Origin: CAWUFC02 sp963921335 | GTDB taxonomy: Bacteria > Pseudomonadota > Gammaproteobacteria > Pseudomonadales > Halieaceae | Assembly (NCBI GenBank): GCA_963921335.3 | Contig: CAWUFC020000002.1 | Coordinates: forward strand, 186,001-250,000 | Reading direction: 5' to 3' | DNA: 64,000 nucleotides | In this document: in pieces, positions 27,478-37,827 of the stretch | How positions within the stretch are numbered: the first letter of the stretch is position 1 | How the letters are laid out: each line of letters begins with the position of its first letter | Position numbers and translations under genes: made by a program | The notes under the pieces: generated by a model | What the model was told of the DNA's origin: nothing | Database searches by the model: none | What the model saw: only the letters and a program-made list of their open reading frames with translations

Positions 27478-29238
27478 CTATTCAGCAATGACGAGATCGA
27501 AGGGCGCCAATGAATGATGAAGGCTCGAAAAGCTTCGTTCCTTTAGGATCAATTCGCCCCATTTTTCCTTTGTCATATCGATAACGGGGCCGTCATTACT
27601 GCCGTGTGTAATCGCAATCACGCCATTTCTGAGAGCGATCGCATAATTCCGGCCCTCATCACCAAAGTTTGCAATAAATCTTGCGTTCAAACCCTCAGCC
27701 TTGCGGGTATCCACCATATAGCGAATATACTGCACGTTGTCGTCTAGAGGCGATGAAGCAAGCTTTTCCTTGGTCTCAATCCCGAAAGCCTGGTTCAACT
27801 GCTCCATGCTTGTGATGCTATGCTCACCAAACTTAAGATTGCCATCATGCAGCAGCGCTTCAGAAATATAGAAGCCACGGGCGTTAGCCGATGAAGTGCG
27901 CTGCCCCAAGGAACGGGCTGCTTCAGCACGGACGGCTTTAGCCTCTGCATTAGCTGCATCACTGATCAACAATTGCGACGTCAGGTAGAGTGCCCATTGC
28001 CAGTCTTCCAGAGTACGTTTTGCGTTAGCCTTCTGCGCCTGTAAAAGCACTGCATCAGCGCCCCCCATTGCATCAATCATTCGCTGGCTGAACTCGGATT
28101 TAGCCAGTGGATTTATATCGTATGGATCATTACCCATCCAACCTAGACGGGCACCGTAGACGCGTTTTACATGGCTCTCTACCTGACCATGTGTTTCATT
28201 GCCCTTCCGATTAGGCATGTAAATCCACTCGGCTGCTTCCTGCGCATCTTTACCAAGAGCGATAGCGCGATAAGTCTGGTCATGAATCAATTGCATTTGA
28301 TCCCTAGCCGTCTGCAAACTACTGATCACTACGTCTTTGCCAACATATACTGGTCCATGTATATCTACCTGATACTCAATGTCCCGAGTCAAAGCAAAAT
28401 CTGCTGCCTCAACAAAATCCATTGGATCCCGATACCAGTCGCCCCGCAAAGTATAAAGGTTGAACTCAGTACTTGAACCAAGAGCATTGCTAACAAGAAG
28501 CTTCTTGGATGGGAAATAGAAGGCAACGCTCTCGACTACATCGGTTTTGCTGGGGAGGACTTCTACTGTCAAACCTGCAAGTTGATGCGTCTCTATCACA
28601 TCGTCTTCAAAGGTGATTGTCGGTGGCACCATCGCCTTGGTGCCAGTTAACTTGTCGATACCGAAACCCATACTATTTGGAAAGGAATCCGGTCCTTCAG
28701 CTGGATGTAAAATACCGAACTGTTGTGCAGCCCTTCGACTAAAGTTTCCGGCCAGTACACTCACGCCATTGTCGCCACGAAGTGTGTTCATTAGCTGTTC
28801 ATGGGCGAAGAACTGCGTATTTTCATCCTGGAACGCTTTGGCGCCCCAGATGTAATGAGAATGCGTATATAGTACTGCGGCGACCTCTATGGGGCCGACT
28901 TTGCGCTCTAGCCACTGGCGCTGCTCAGTAGCAGCCTCAAGGCTGTCTCCCGCATCGACAATAATCCAGCCTTCGGGTCCCTCTACCGCGATTGTGCTAG
29001 CGATTCCCCACCCGCCCAGTCGGTAAATACCCTCCGCCACACGCGTAACCGCTTTCTGGTCTATTTCTGACAGACGATCAACCGCAAGCGCTGCCGGGTG
29101 CGCAACTGAACCGGTAGGACCCACCGCCGTTTTGTCCTCCAAAGACATGTTGTATTGATTTTGCGCCGACAGTGGTAGCGCTACGAAAACTGCGACAGAG
29201 AGCGCAATCGCTCTGCATAAGGGCATTATCAAGTTCAT
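27478..29238 (-). CDS. Alkyl/aryl sulfatase-like MBL-fold protein (BDS1 type), altered metal motif
   Basis: The secreted protein has a signal peptide (MNLIMPLCRAIALSVAVFVA) from the Met at 29238, with AAGGGGA 8 bases before it; the longer open frame is rejected. It has an MBL domain (IVDAGDSLEAATEQRQWLER), an alkyl-sulfatase dimerisation domain (EWIYMPNRKGNETHGQ, GWMGNDPYDINPLA) and a C-terminal SCP2-like part. The metal motif is YTHSHYIWGAKAF. Relative to the HxHxDH of SdsA-type sulfatases, Asp and the third His are Ile and Trp. It may therefore bind one or no metal, or act on another substrate. Confidence 0.8.
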   Translation of the reverse strand: MNLIMPLCRAIALSVAVFVALPLSAQNQYNMSLEDKTAVGPTGSVAHPAALAVDRLSEIDQKAVTRVAEGIYRLGGWGIASTIAVEGPEGWIIVDAGDSLEAATEQRQWLERKVGPIEVAAVLYTHSHYIWGAKAFQDENTQFFAHEQLMNTLRGDNGVSVLAGNFSRRAAQQFGILHPAEGPDSFPNSMGFGIDKLTGTKAMVPPTITFEDDVIETHQLAGLTVEVLPSKTDVVESVAFYFPSKKLLVSNALGSSTEFNLYTLRGDWYRDPMDFVEAADFALTRDIEYQVDIHGPVYVGKDVVISSLQTARDQMQLIHDQTYRAIALGKDAQEAAEWIYMPNRKGNETHGQVESHVKRVYGARLGWMGNDPYDINPLAKSEFSQRMIDAMGGADAVLLQAQKANAKRTLEDWQWALYLTSQLLISDAANAEAKAVRAEAARSLGQRTSSANARGFYISEALLHDGNLKFGEHSITSMEQLNQAFGIETKEKLASSPLDDNVQYIRYMVDTRKAEGLNARFIANFGDEGRNYAIALRNGVIAITHGSNDGPVIDMTKEKWGELILKERSFSSLHHSLAPFDLVIAE

Positions 29239-29402
29239 CGGTGATTCCCCTTTCAATCTAGAAGGAAGCTTAGCTCTCATATTTGGCTCTACCTGAGAAA
29301 TTGTGAATAAGAGGCACGGAAGTTTAACGAAGCCTGTACCTGGTTTTTTATCTACTGTATCTGACAGCAATCTTAAGCAAGACTCTCGTTGTTAAAGAGG
29401 GC

Positions 29403-30869
29403 CTAATTCAAACGTCGTGCAACCGGAGGGTTCCAGTCTGAGTACGCATCAAGATCTGGAGAATAAAGACGCATGATGAGGTCGATTTCATAGTCACCAC
29501 TATTAATAGGCAGCCAGTTCTCCATTGGAACATCTTTGGGCTTTTTGTCTGCTATGACGATGCGTATTCCCCCTTTTCGGTCCAGCTTGAACCCCGAATT
29601 CTCGCCCACACTGTACTTTTTTCGGTCATTGGGAATAAAAAAGCCGTTCTCACTATCATAAAGTGTGAGAGACCAGAATGCCTTCGCAGGCGGCATCTGA
29701 TCTGCTGACATGACTATTTCATAACTCTCCAATGCGTTCATCGGCAAACCATCTTCGGTTAGTATCGCAGGGTAAAGCGCCTCAGTAGCGGGTTGTCCGA
29801 TTGGCCCTATGACCGACTGAATGACCAGCAGCTCCAAGTTCATGTTTCCCTTGCGCTGAAACAACTTCGTGACGTTAGCACTTGAGTATTCAGGATCCAT
29901 GACTTTCGAAGTTGCCCACAGCACAACTTCCTGGGCGCTTGTATAAAGCGCCTTGCTATCGATCTGAGCTATATCTTCCGAGCTGTAATTCTTGCCAGGT
30001 TCAAGGCCAAATGGGGCAAGAGATTTGAGCAAATCTGCGTCCAGCGGATCCTCGGTATCAAATGTAGTGTGGTTAAGGACAAATTGCATTACCTCTAGAA
30101 ATCGATCTTCATAGATATCGAGATCTGAACCAAATGCCGGGAACCTGGCTTGATCGATTTTTAGATCGAGGCGCGGATGTCACCCCAGCGGAGTACTCCA
30201 GGGCGCGTACTCAGCAATCTCATCGGCGTCGCCAACGAACTCGCTCAGCGATACTAAGTCAACCTCTTCCATTGCGCTAAGGTTAGCTTGGAGCCTCGTG
30301 GGTTCTGCTGCATGAGGCATCACTCTAAGTATGACGCTGACAAAATCGCCAGTCGTTTCAACTAGCTTATCAACACCATCAATCTCTCCGCCCTCAAAGT
30401 TGGGAGTGCGCTGACTGTAGAAAAGCACCGTAGCGGGCTCAGCAAAGTCTCCTTGATCGTTGGACAAGGGAATCATGACGTAATGATCATATGAAGTAAC
30501 CATGAGTGAGACGTAGACTGAGTCAAAAGCTGGCAGGCGCAGCAACATAGGCTGCTGTGTGACGTCAACCATAGCAATAGCATATAGCGTGTCGTTGTTT
30601 GGTCGCGCAATAAACTTGTTGGTGTGATCCAAAAGCTGGGTACTGGCATAGACCCGGTTATATCCACCGGTGTACGTTGGCGAGCTCTCGTCAAGCGCCA
30701 GCTTATTGTTCACATTAAACATGGCAATATACTGGTAGCTTCGCTCTACTAGATTTCGCATCGCTGACGCGTCTAGCTGAATTGTCTCCGAGGAGAGAGA
30801 GGGATGCGCAAGTGTGACACCGCAAATTAAAACAAATGTTCTTAATAAGATACCTAACATTGACACCAC
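29403..30869 (-). pseudogene. DUF1254/DUF1214 secreted protein, interrupted by in-frame TGA
   Basis: The N-terminal half has a signal peptide (LGILLRTFVLICGVTLAHPS) and the DUF1254 domain (RNLVERSYQYIAMFNVNNKL, RPNNDTLYAIAMVD). It meets a TGA at 30180-30182. The same frame continues HPRLDLKIDQARFPAFGSDL and then the DUF1214 domain (MPPAKAFWSLTLYDSENGFF, NWLPINSGDYEIDLIMRLY). Whole product 488 residues. A Trp codon (TGG) changed to TGA is possible. DUF1254/DUF1214 proteins are exported and of uncertain function. A full-length lipoprotein paralogue exists at 53986-55290. Confidence 0.78.
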
Positions 30870-31024
30870 CCAGAGACATTAATTTCTAACGCTGAATATA
30901 GCAGGAAGATGAGCTCCCAAGGTCTATTTTGGCCAGTTTAACAACGACATTTGTGCGACATGATCGGAAGTCGTATCAGCTATTTTCATCATGATCGTGA
31001 CGGAAAACGTTTAGAGATAGTTTT

Positions 31025-32578
31025 CTATTGGTAAAAGAGAATAGAAAAAAGCTTCAGCTCTAATCCAAAACTTAGACCTGGCTCTCGTTGCAACAACTCC
31101 ACTGAATCATTAGCAGCCTTTTCCCAGAGAATATCTCCTGCTTTGCTGAGAGCCAGTTTATAGGCATGACCTTTCAAGAATTCGGTCAGAGCAAATTCAT
31201 ACTGACTAGCCATAGCTTCAGAGTCGATCACCACCGCTACTTCAGAATTTAGATCTCGACTCCTCGGATCAAAGTTAGGAGAGCCTACAAGCAGTTTTGA
31301 AGAGTCTGTGGTTGCGACCTTTGCATGCAAGGTCAGTTTTTTAGAGCTTGACTCACCTAGACTAAATGCATCAATTTCATAAAGATTCACCCCGGCAAGC
31401 AGTAGCTCTCTACGATATTTGATATATCTAGAATGCACGGCGATATGATTTGTAGACTCCAACGAATTCGTCAATATCGTAATCTCAATACCCCTTTCGA
31501 TTAGATTGTTAATTCTTTCGAGCCCCTCCGCGCTCGGAATAAGGTATGGATTTACAATCGTGATAGATTGTTCAGCTTGTCCAAATAATTCGCGTAAGTC
31601 CGTCGATACATTGGCCCCGATTCTTTTTCTAGCCGGGTTCTTGAGCTTCGAAGGGTCATCGTAGATGACAGAGGCATTGGCTCTAATGTACTCGACTTCG
31701 TTTGCGAGTATGTCTTCTAAGTACTCATTTGCAGCTTCTTTGAGCTGCTTTGACACTGCACCAGTAGCCTCGATTGAGCATTCGTTAGGAAGTTGGTCCC
31801 CGACTATTATTTCAATTGGAATTGCCCATTTGCTGTTCCAAAAGGAGTCGAAAGAATCGGCGAGAGGCTCTACTACGCCCCCGAAGCTAAGCAGCTCGTA
31901 GTCATCAAACACAACGTCGTTTCTGCGGTCGAAATACTCGTCTGCGATGTTTCTTCCTCCGAAGATAGCAACAGCACCGTCAACAACAAGCGCCTTATTA
32001 TGCATTCGTCGATTAATTCTTTGCGGACTAACCAGATATCGAAATGGAACACGTGCTAATGGGTTGAAGAGTCTGACATCTACCTCGTCATTACATGCGA
32101 GGGCCGCGAAAGTATCATCCATACCTGGCGTGAAAATATCGTCAATCAGCAGTCTTACTCGAACCCCTCTCTTCCCTGCTGCTTCCAAGCTCGACAAGAA
32201 CTTCTCCCCAGTGTTATCGGGCTTGATCAGAAAATACTGCGCATCAATGCTTTCTTCGGCAGCTTCAATTAGCCCGATTCTTGCGCGCAGTGCTACAGCG
32301 GGATCATTCAGCTCAAAAAGAGCAGAATAGTCTCGGTTTTCAGTGTGCCAGGCTTTTGAGAACGAACCCAGCAGCGTATGTTCGCTCGAAGGCAACGCAG
32401 CCACATATTCATGCTCGTCGACTTCAGGTACTCCCGCACACCCAGCGATTACCAGAGGTAATACAGCGACAAGCCATGAGCGTAGCTTGAAGGCATTCCC
32501 AAAGAAACTATACAAAAGTCCGCCAAATCCTTTAGGAATTGCGTACTTTGTTTTTGGATACATACCTATGCCATACAT
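31025..32578 (-). CDS. Phospholipase D-like lipoprotein (cardiolipin-synthase-like)
   Basis: The 517-residue protein has two HKD motifs, MHNKALVVDGAVAIFGGRN and LHAKVATTDSSKLLVGSPNF, the hallmark of PLD/ClsC enzymes. The N-terminal lipobox is LPLVIAGC with Cys47. The leader is long for a lipoprotein, so a later start is possible. It also has the PLD-typical IGLIEAAEESIDAQYFLIKP and LRARI. It likely hydrolyses or transfers phosphatidyl groups at the membrane. Confidence 0.83.
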   Translation of the reverse strand: MYGIGMYPKTKYAIPKGFGGLLYSFFGNAFKLRSWLVAVLPLVIAGCAGVPEVDEHEYVAALPSSEHTLLGSFSKAWHTENRDYSALFELNDPAVALRARIGLIEAAEESIDAQYFLIKPDNTGEKFLSSLEAAGKRGVRVRLLIDDIFTPGMDDTFAALACNDEVDVRLFNPLARVPFRYLVSPQRINRRMHNKALVVDGAVAIFGGRNIADEYFDRRNDVVFDDYELLSFGGVVEPLADSFDSFWNSKWAIPIEIIVGDQLPNECSIEATGAVSKQLKEAANEYLEDILANEVEYIRANASVIYDDPSKLKNPARKRIGANVSTDLRELFGQAEQSITIVNPYLIPSAEGLERINNLIERGIEITILTNSLESTNHIAVHSRYIKYRRELLLAGVNLYEIDAFSLGESSSKKLTLHAKVATTDSSKLLVGSPNFDPRSRDLNSEVAVVIDSEAMASQYEFALTEFLKGHAYKLALSKAGDILWEKAANDSVELLQREPGLSFGLELKLFSILFYQ

Positions 32579-32648
32579 ATTATGAGAAGGAACAAATACT
32601 CTCGGAGATTTGAAATTAAACCTTATCGTCCCGCCAAGCCACGCACCG

Positions 32649-33542
32649 TCAGAATGTTGCGGTTAAGAAAACTGCTGGGCCAAAATAGTCGAAATCGTAT
32701 TCAGACGTCGTTAATCTCTTCTCTCGTGTCACGTCTAGTTGGAAGTATTTTAAGCCCGCTCCGATACCTACATGAGAGCCTACTTGATACTGCCCAGATA
32801 GGTTGGCTTCAAATAGAGACCCCTCATATTCGTTGTAGGTTAGGCTGAACCCCAAAACAGAACCATGAAAGGTGAGGCGCGGTGAGTAGGCCCAGGCATA
32901 TTCAAGTCCAACGTGTGGGAGTGGTGCGTCAGTCCGACTGATTTCAGCGATACTTTTGCTCTTATCCACAAAAACTGGCCGGTCATTAATGAGAAGAGTT
33001 CCAGCTAGACGAAGCTCGGATTCAAGCGAAGCATGATGAATGCCAGCAATAAGCCCCAGTTGATGCTTTTCCCGATCAACCATTGCAAAGTGATATGAGA
33101 AACGTGTAATCGAGATATCGAAGCTTGAGTCGATACTGGCGTCGGCCGTAACCGTCACATCGCCAACATCCGCAATCAGACCGCCACTACGAATGCCGTC
33201 GCGACCAAGATCAAAGTGCTCCAGATCTAATCGATGGCGAGAAGAAATCCGCCATGCCAGGCCACCATAGAGTGTGGTTTTTCTCTCATCGAGCGCAAGG
33301 TCATCTTCGAAGTCCAGCCGTCCACCTCTCTGTCTCTGGCCATTTACTTGAATGCTCGAATGTAACTCTGGCCAAAAAGCTCCCAAACGTAACTGGAGAC
33401 GATCATCGAGTACGCTACTAGTGCGTTCGTCACTGTAAGTTAGAGGCGCATGTAGCAACACGACTAGCATTAGCGCCCTCTTTTGCAATGAAAGAGATGT
33501 CGAACGGTGCCAAGGTAACCATGCGCGAAGCGGGATCTGCAT
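32649..33542 (-). CDS. Outer-membrane beta-barrel protein, unknown role
   Basis: The 297-residue protein has a signal-like hydrophobic stretch (LQKRALMLVVLLHAPLTYSD), many amphipathic strands and a C-terminal aromatic end (FLTATF). Repeated hairpins such as GLAWRISSRHRLDLEHFDLG and GLEYAWAYSPRLTFHGSVLG suggest a 12-14-stranded barrel. I do not recognise the family. The downstream region contains no coupled partner. Confidence 0.65.
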   Translation of the reverse strand: MQIPLRAWLPWHRSTSLSLQKRALMLVVLLHAPLTYSDERTSSVLDDRLQLRLGAFWPELHSSIQVNGQRQRGGRLDFEDDLALDERKTTLYGGLAWRISSRHRLDLEHFDLGRDGIRSGGLIADVGDVTVTADASIDSSFDISITRFSYHFAMVDREKHQLGLIAGIHHASLESELRLAGTLLINDRPVFVDKSKSIAEISRTDAPLPHVGLEYAWAYSPRLTFHGSVLGFSLTYNEYEGSLFEANLSGQYQVGSHVGIGAGLKYFQLDVTREKRLTTSEYDFDYFGPAVFLTATF

Positions 33543-33592
33543 CTATCGTTTAGGAAAAGCTGATTAGCGTTTAATGTAGTCTCAACAGATCT

Positions 33593-34489
33593 TTATTTCA
33601 AAAAATCGGCCTGTTCATAGGCTGGGTCCGGATACTTATAGAACCCTTCGCCGGATTGTACGCCCATCTTCCCCTGGTCGATAAAGTGTGTTTTTACAAA
33701 TTCTGCGCGGGCTAAACGCGCAGGGTCATTCAGTAGCTCGCCCCACATTTTCTCCAGGTTGTACATGGTTTGCATACCAATGACATCCATAGTGCCAAAA
33801 GGCCCCATTTTTACCCCGGTGGTAATCATCCAGGTTTTATCAATAGTTTCGTAATCAGCAACGCCATTAACAGCCAGGTCGCCTGCGGCACCAAGCAAAG
33901 GGATCAATAAAGAATTCAATACGTATCCATTTTGCTCCTTGTGCAATGGAATAGGCACCATGCCAATTTCTCTGGCAAATTCAACGACTCGATCAAAGGT
34001 TGCAGCGGAGGTACCTTCATGCCCCATCACTTCACCTACATTCGCATCCCAAATTCCATTCGCAAAATGCAATGCAACAAATTGTTCTGGGCGACCCGTA
34101 TACTCAGCAAACTGGCTTGGTAACAAACTTGAAGTATTGGTGGTAAAAATAGTTTTCTCTGGCGCGTGTTTCGCCAGCTCTGAATAAAACTCAGCCTTAA
34201 TCTCAATACTTTCAGGCACTGATTCACTGATTAGGTCAGCATCTTTAACCGCGGTGGCTAAATCTGTGGTATAGCTCAAACGATCAAACGTGCCGTCGAT
34301 TTGCTCTTGGCTAGCCCCTCGAGTGGTTAAGAACAGTTCAGCGAATTGCTGGTGAAACACTTTTCCTTGCTCCAGTCCATTCTCAAATGCATCGTAAACC
34401 GTAACGTTGAAGCCGTGTAAGGCGGTTTGCCAGGCAATCTGTGGTCCAAGCACACCTGCACCCGCAATGGTTACATTTTTAATGATCAT
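33593..34489 (-). CDS. 3-hydroxyacyl-CoA dehydrogenase (NAD-binding family)
   Basis: The 298-residue protein has the Rossmann start NVTIAGAGVLGPQIAWQTAL, DADLISESVPESIEIKAEFY, TIFTTNTSSLLPSQFAEYTG and HFANGIW, then the dimerisation domain with NSLLIPLLGAAGDL. This is the hydroxybutyryl-CoA dehydrogenase layout. In the catalytic HxxNP region, the His of LHFANG is kept but NP is replaced by NG, so the substrate may differ. It likely oxidises a 3-hydroxyacyl-CoA in the cytosol. Confidence 0.82.
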   Translation of the reverse strand: MIIKNVTIAGAGVLGPQIAWQTALHGFNVTVYDAFENGLEQGKVFHQQFAELFLTTRGASQEQIDGTFDRLSYTTDLATAVKDADLISESVPESIEIKAEFYSELAKHAPEKTIFTTNTSSLLPSQFAEYTGRPEQFVALHFANGIWDANVGEVMGHEGTSAATFDRVVEFAREIGMVPIPLHKEQNGYVLNSLLIPLLGAAGDLAVNGVADYETIDKTWMITTGVKMGPFGTMDVIGMQTMYNLEKMWGELLNDPARLARAEFVKTHFIDQGKMGVQSGEGFYKYPDPAYEQADFLK

Positions 34490-34580
34490 GGCTTGTTCCT
34501 TTACTATCTGAATTGGCGATGCATAACGCTGCGTATGTTTACTAAAAACAGTCTTTTGGTGTCTTCTTTTTCTAGCGGCA

Positions 34581-35522
34581 TCAGAAGGGGTTTACGTAAT
34601 TGAGGATAGCTTCAATTCGGATGTCGACACGACGTATCACGTGAGCGAAGCCACCTTGGTCAGAATAGATCACCATTCGTCCAGTTGCGCCGCTGGGCAG
34701 GTCAAGTGCGTGTAACTCTTGTGAGGGGTTTATACGAACAGCTACCGGGGCATGGGGCAAGTCACTTGGCACCACAGGCACGCCTGAAATAGCTTCAAGA
34801 CCGGTAGCTCTGGCTGGGACGAGATAGTCAACTGTCGCGGCAAATACCTCACCTGGATAGGCCTTCAGGGCAATTTCTACCTGCTGTCCGGATCTGATGA
34901 AGCGGATGAAGTTCTGGGGCACAAAACCGCCACTTACAGTCTGGGTGGTATCAACATATGCCATGGATGCCGCGACCGGGAAGCTAGCCACTCTTGCGCC
35001 AGGACGAATGGCGAGATTGGTTGGATAGCCATCTACAGGAGCTGTGACGTTCGTGGACTCTAGGTCCAGCCTGGCTCGCTCAAACTCCGCCTGCCTTTGC
35101 CTCATTTGCGCTGCCGAGCGATCAAGATCCAACTGGCGACCAGATCCGTTAGAGATCAGCTGCTCTTGCTGCTCATACTGGATCTTGGCCAGCTGGAGAG
35201 CGGCCTGTGCCTGTTCGAAAACTGTTCGGAAGCGTGCTTCATCTATTTTGAACAGCGTCTCCCCTTTTTTCATGGGCACGTTTGCTTTCGCTTCCACAGA
35301 CACCACGTCACCCATCACTTGGGGAACAATCGCAATTGTGGGATTACCTGAAATATATGACCCGGATGGCGCCCAAGACTGGAGCGGTATCATTAGCGCT
35401 ATAAGTAGAAAAAACGACCATAGTAGCGGCGAGAGTTTCCACCAGATGTTAAGAGTGATTAGGTTGGCCTTCACTGCGATGGCGAGACCACCGATCCACA
35501 GTAAAGTAAGAAAAAGGATCAT
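34581..35522 (-). CDS. yiaV: HlyD-family membrane fusion protein (YiaV-like)
   Basis: The protein is 313 residues from the Met at 35522. The longer frame upstream runs through the neighbouring gene and is rejected because the ATG overlaps that stop (ATGA). It has two N-terminal membrane segments (MILFLTLLWIGGLAIAV and LLWSFFLLIALMIPL), a barrel-sandwich lipoyl-like part (PQVMGDVVSVEAKANVPMKK), a short helical hairpin and AVRINPSQELHALDLPSGAT. The pairing with DUF3302 matches E. coli yiaW-yiaV. Transport substrate unknown. Confidence 0.82.
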   Translation of the reverse strand: MILFLTLLWIGGLAIAVKANLITLNIWWKLSPLLWSFFLLIALMIPLQSWAPSGSYISGNPTIAIVPQVMGDVVSVEAKANVPMKKGETLFKIDEARFRTVFEQAQAALQLAKIQYEQQEQLISNGSGRQLDLDRSAAQMRQRQAEFERARLDLESTNVTAPVDGYPTNLAIRPGARVASFPVAASMAYVDTTQTVSGGFVPQNFIRFIRSGQQVEIALKAYPGEVFAATVDYLVPARATGLEAISGVPVVPSDLPHAPVAVRINPSQELHALDLPSGATGRMVIYSDQGGFAHVIRRVDIRIEAILNYVNPF

Positions 35523-35758
35523 TCTGGGCGCCCCTCCGCTCCATAATTGACAGGCGTCGCGTAAGCCCAGACCAGAATGAACGCCCAGAAAACACCGCCC
35601 AGCAACAGGAATACCCAGCTTCCGATGCTGATCGCATCGCGATAAGGATGCTCGCGCTGCTGTGCTACCCGACCGGGCCACCGTCCAAGCCAGGCAAACG
35701 CGTAGAGTAAGCTGGCGATCATGGTGACTAATACTACCCAAGCAAAGAGGTCTATCAT
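35519..35758 (-). CDS. yiaW: DUF3302 inner-membrane protein (YiaW-like)
   Basis: The protein is 79 residues from the Met at 35758, preceded by a strong AAGGAG. It has two membrane segments (IDLFAWVVLVTMIASLLYAF and IGSWVFLLLGGVFWAFILVW) separated by a cytosolic LGRWPGRVAQQREHPYRDAI, the DUF3302 signature. It is translationally coupled to the HlyD-type gene. It probably assembles with it. Confidence 0.82.
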   Translation of the reverse strand: MIDLFAWVVLVTMIASLLYAFAWLGRWPGRVAQQREHPYRDAISIGSWVFLLLGGVFWAFILVWAYATPVNYGAEGRPE

Positions 35759-35934
35759 GATTAATCTCCTTATGACTATTAGCAATCTGGGCTATGGCAT
35801 TATGCGACCTAATGGGCTCAAGGCGCGACAGTAAGCCTTAAGTTGTCAAACCTGAGTCAATCCGCAGATTGAGCTCTAATAGCTACCAGCACTAATTTGG
35901 AAATGTATTTTAGTTTTCAGCCCGGTTGACGCTC

Positions 35935-37809
35935 CTAGGGCATATACCAGATTTGGGAGGTGTATGCTCTGTCCTGAATGCTGGTGGGCTCACCCTCAGG
36001 CAGGCTGACATCTAACAGCTTTGCGTCATAAACAGTCCAGTTTGGGGTTGGGATTTCCAGCACCCGTACATAGTAGAAAGCCTGTTGTTCTCTATCAAAG
36101 TCCGGATCTTGCCAGTAGGCTTCTAGAACAGCATCACCAATGGAATTGCTAAAGCTTGCTGAATCAACGTCCACAGTGTTGCCAACCGACACTTCACAAC
36201 GTCCATTATCATTGATCTCACGACCATCTGAGACTGCGACATCGTATATCCGCTCATGAGTATGACCGCGCTTATCAACCCAACCTTTTACGACCTGAAT
36301 GCGATCAAGGTTTGCCCAATCAGGATCTTTTGCTGCCTTAACCAACAGTCTCGGAGCATCACTTGATTGCTTAGCTCGCTTTAAGTCACCGCCCATCGGC
36401 ACTCCATTCTGATAACCATAGCGGGCGAAATCCGGATGATGTAAATCGTCTGATTGAAAATCCCAGCCAGCAAAAACACGCACTGTCAGACGGGTACCGC
36501 TGGTGGCATAGACCTCCTTACGCTCCATGGCATCGAATATCGCCTCACGCGTATTTTCTTCCGCCCAAACAGCGGCCAGCCCAGATGCCAGACTGGACTG
36601 ATGCAGAATCGCGTATTCTCTTCCCTGCGGGTCGGGCAAAAATCCGGTAACCATCTGATTAAACCGCATTTCATTTCCTTTCGTTGGTTCACCGAGGCCC
36701 GCCTTACCGAAAAAATTGTCTTCAGTGGATGTCGCAAGCGACGTGTGGGTATCTGTGCTGCCTATCAAACCTAATTTGAACGGATTAACCCCAAGCGCCG
36801 AACGGTACTGGAGTCCATGTTTGTAGGCCTCCCGGGCATACTCATGGTTAATCATGCCAGGCTCTTTTGCTGAACTAAAACTACCTTTATCCCACGTGCC
36901 AAAATCGGCAAACTCATCGGTTGGTGATAACAACGGGTGCGTTTCACCATCTCCTTTCATCTGGGTTACTTCGTATAGCGGCTCAGCTTTAATACGCCGC
37001 AGTACATAGTCTTTATCCAGAGGCTCTCCGCTTAAAGTCTTATCATCGAACATCAGTCCATTGGAAAGATTGCCATTATGGGCAATAGCGATCACGCGAC
37101 CGCCCGTAGACTCCTCATAGTCGGACATGTATTGCCAAAGATCCTCCGGATCTTCTGAGTCGTATGCGCTATAGGGTAAAATCTGTTTGGTTCTGTCCTC
37201 ACTGTCCCGAAAAAGAACATTCCGGTGCAAATTGCTACCTCCAGGAGCAGAGGTCCACTCAAAACCTATAAATGCCGTAAACACGCCCGGCTGATTGGCA
37301 GCCTCCGCAGCATCAACTATCTCATGCCAGGCCGCACGCGGCATGGCTTGATCGCCAGCAAATGGATCTTCACTTTCAGTGATCCGCGCTCCCCATAATT
37401 CATAGGCGCCAGCCAAATCGCCACCCAACAATAAATCGGCAAATTGCTTACCCCAATCGTTATTCATAACCAAAGGGTCCTTAGCGAGCGCCATCGGCGT
37501 CAGCCCAAGATTCTCGGCGTGATCTGCTACCAGAAAAAAGTCCAGGGGTCTACGCAGCCGAGTTTTCACGCCGCTGCTGGAAGAGACCACCTCGCCTTTT
37601 GCAAACCGATAAGCCGCGTCAGGCCCTAGGTCATTAACGAAAAGACCCGCATCTACCGAATATTTTGTATGCACATGGGTGTCTCCAAAGAACACACGGT
37701 TTGGATGGCTGTCGTTGATGAATGGTGGATAATCCTGAGCATTGCCGGCTAGCGCGGGCACGTATATCAGAGCAGAGATAGCCAAGTATTTAAAAATACG
37801 TGAAAACAT
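35935..37809 (-). CDS. DUF3604 exported protein (PHP-like)
   Basis: The 624-residue protein has a signal peptide (YLAISALIYVPALAGNAQ) and the DUF3604 motifs NRVFFGDTHVHTKYSVDAGL, DFFLVADHAENLG, AFIGFEWTSAPGGSNLHRNV, VIAIAHNGNLSNG and IGSTDTHTSLATS. The His/Asp clusters resemble the PHP phosphoesterase metal site. Function is unknown, but it is periplasmic or outer-membrane associated by its leader. The hybrid kinase gene ends 18 bp upstream, so both are probably on one transcript. Confidence 0.82.
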   Translation of the reverse strand: MFSRIFKYLAISALIYVPALAGNAQDYPPFINDSHPNRVFFGDTHVHTKYSVDAGLFVNDLGPDAAYRFAKGEVVSSSSGVKTRLRRPLDFFLVADHAENLGLTPMALAKDPLVMNNDWGKQFADLLLGGDLAGAYELWGARITESEDPFAGDQAMPRAAWHEIVDAAEAANQPGVFTAFIGFEWTSAPGGSNLHRNVLFRDSEDRTKQILPYSAYDSEDPEDLWQYMSDYEESTGGRVIAIAHNGNLSNGLMFDDKTLSGEPLDKDYVLRRIKAEPLYEVTQMKGDGETHPLLSPTDEFADFGTWDKGSFSSAKEPGMINHEYAREAYKHGLQYRSALGVNPFKLGLIGSTDTHTSLATSTEDNFFGKAGLGEPTKGNEMRFNQMVTGFLPDPQGREYAILHQSSLASGLAAVWAEENTREAIFDAMERKEVYATSGTRLTVRVFAGWDFQSDDLHHPDFARYGYQNGVPMGGDLKRAKQSSDAPRLLVKAAKDPDWANLDRIQVVKGWVDKRGHTHERIYDVAVSDGREINDNGRCEVSVGNTVDVDSASFSNSIGDAVLEAYWQDPDFDREQQAFYYVRVLEIPTPNWTVYDAKLLDVSLPEGEPTSIQDRAYTSQIWYMP

Positions 37810-37827
37810 AATTCCTATCCCAGTTGA

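Noticed and set aside
30180..30182. In-frame TGA as selenocysteine codon
   Set aside because: No SECIS-like hairpin was noticed, DUF1254 proteins are not known selenoproteins, and other genes in the window carry TAA or TAG in the same manner.
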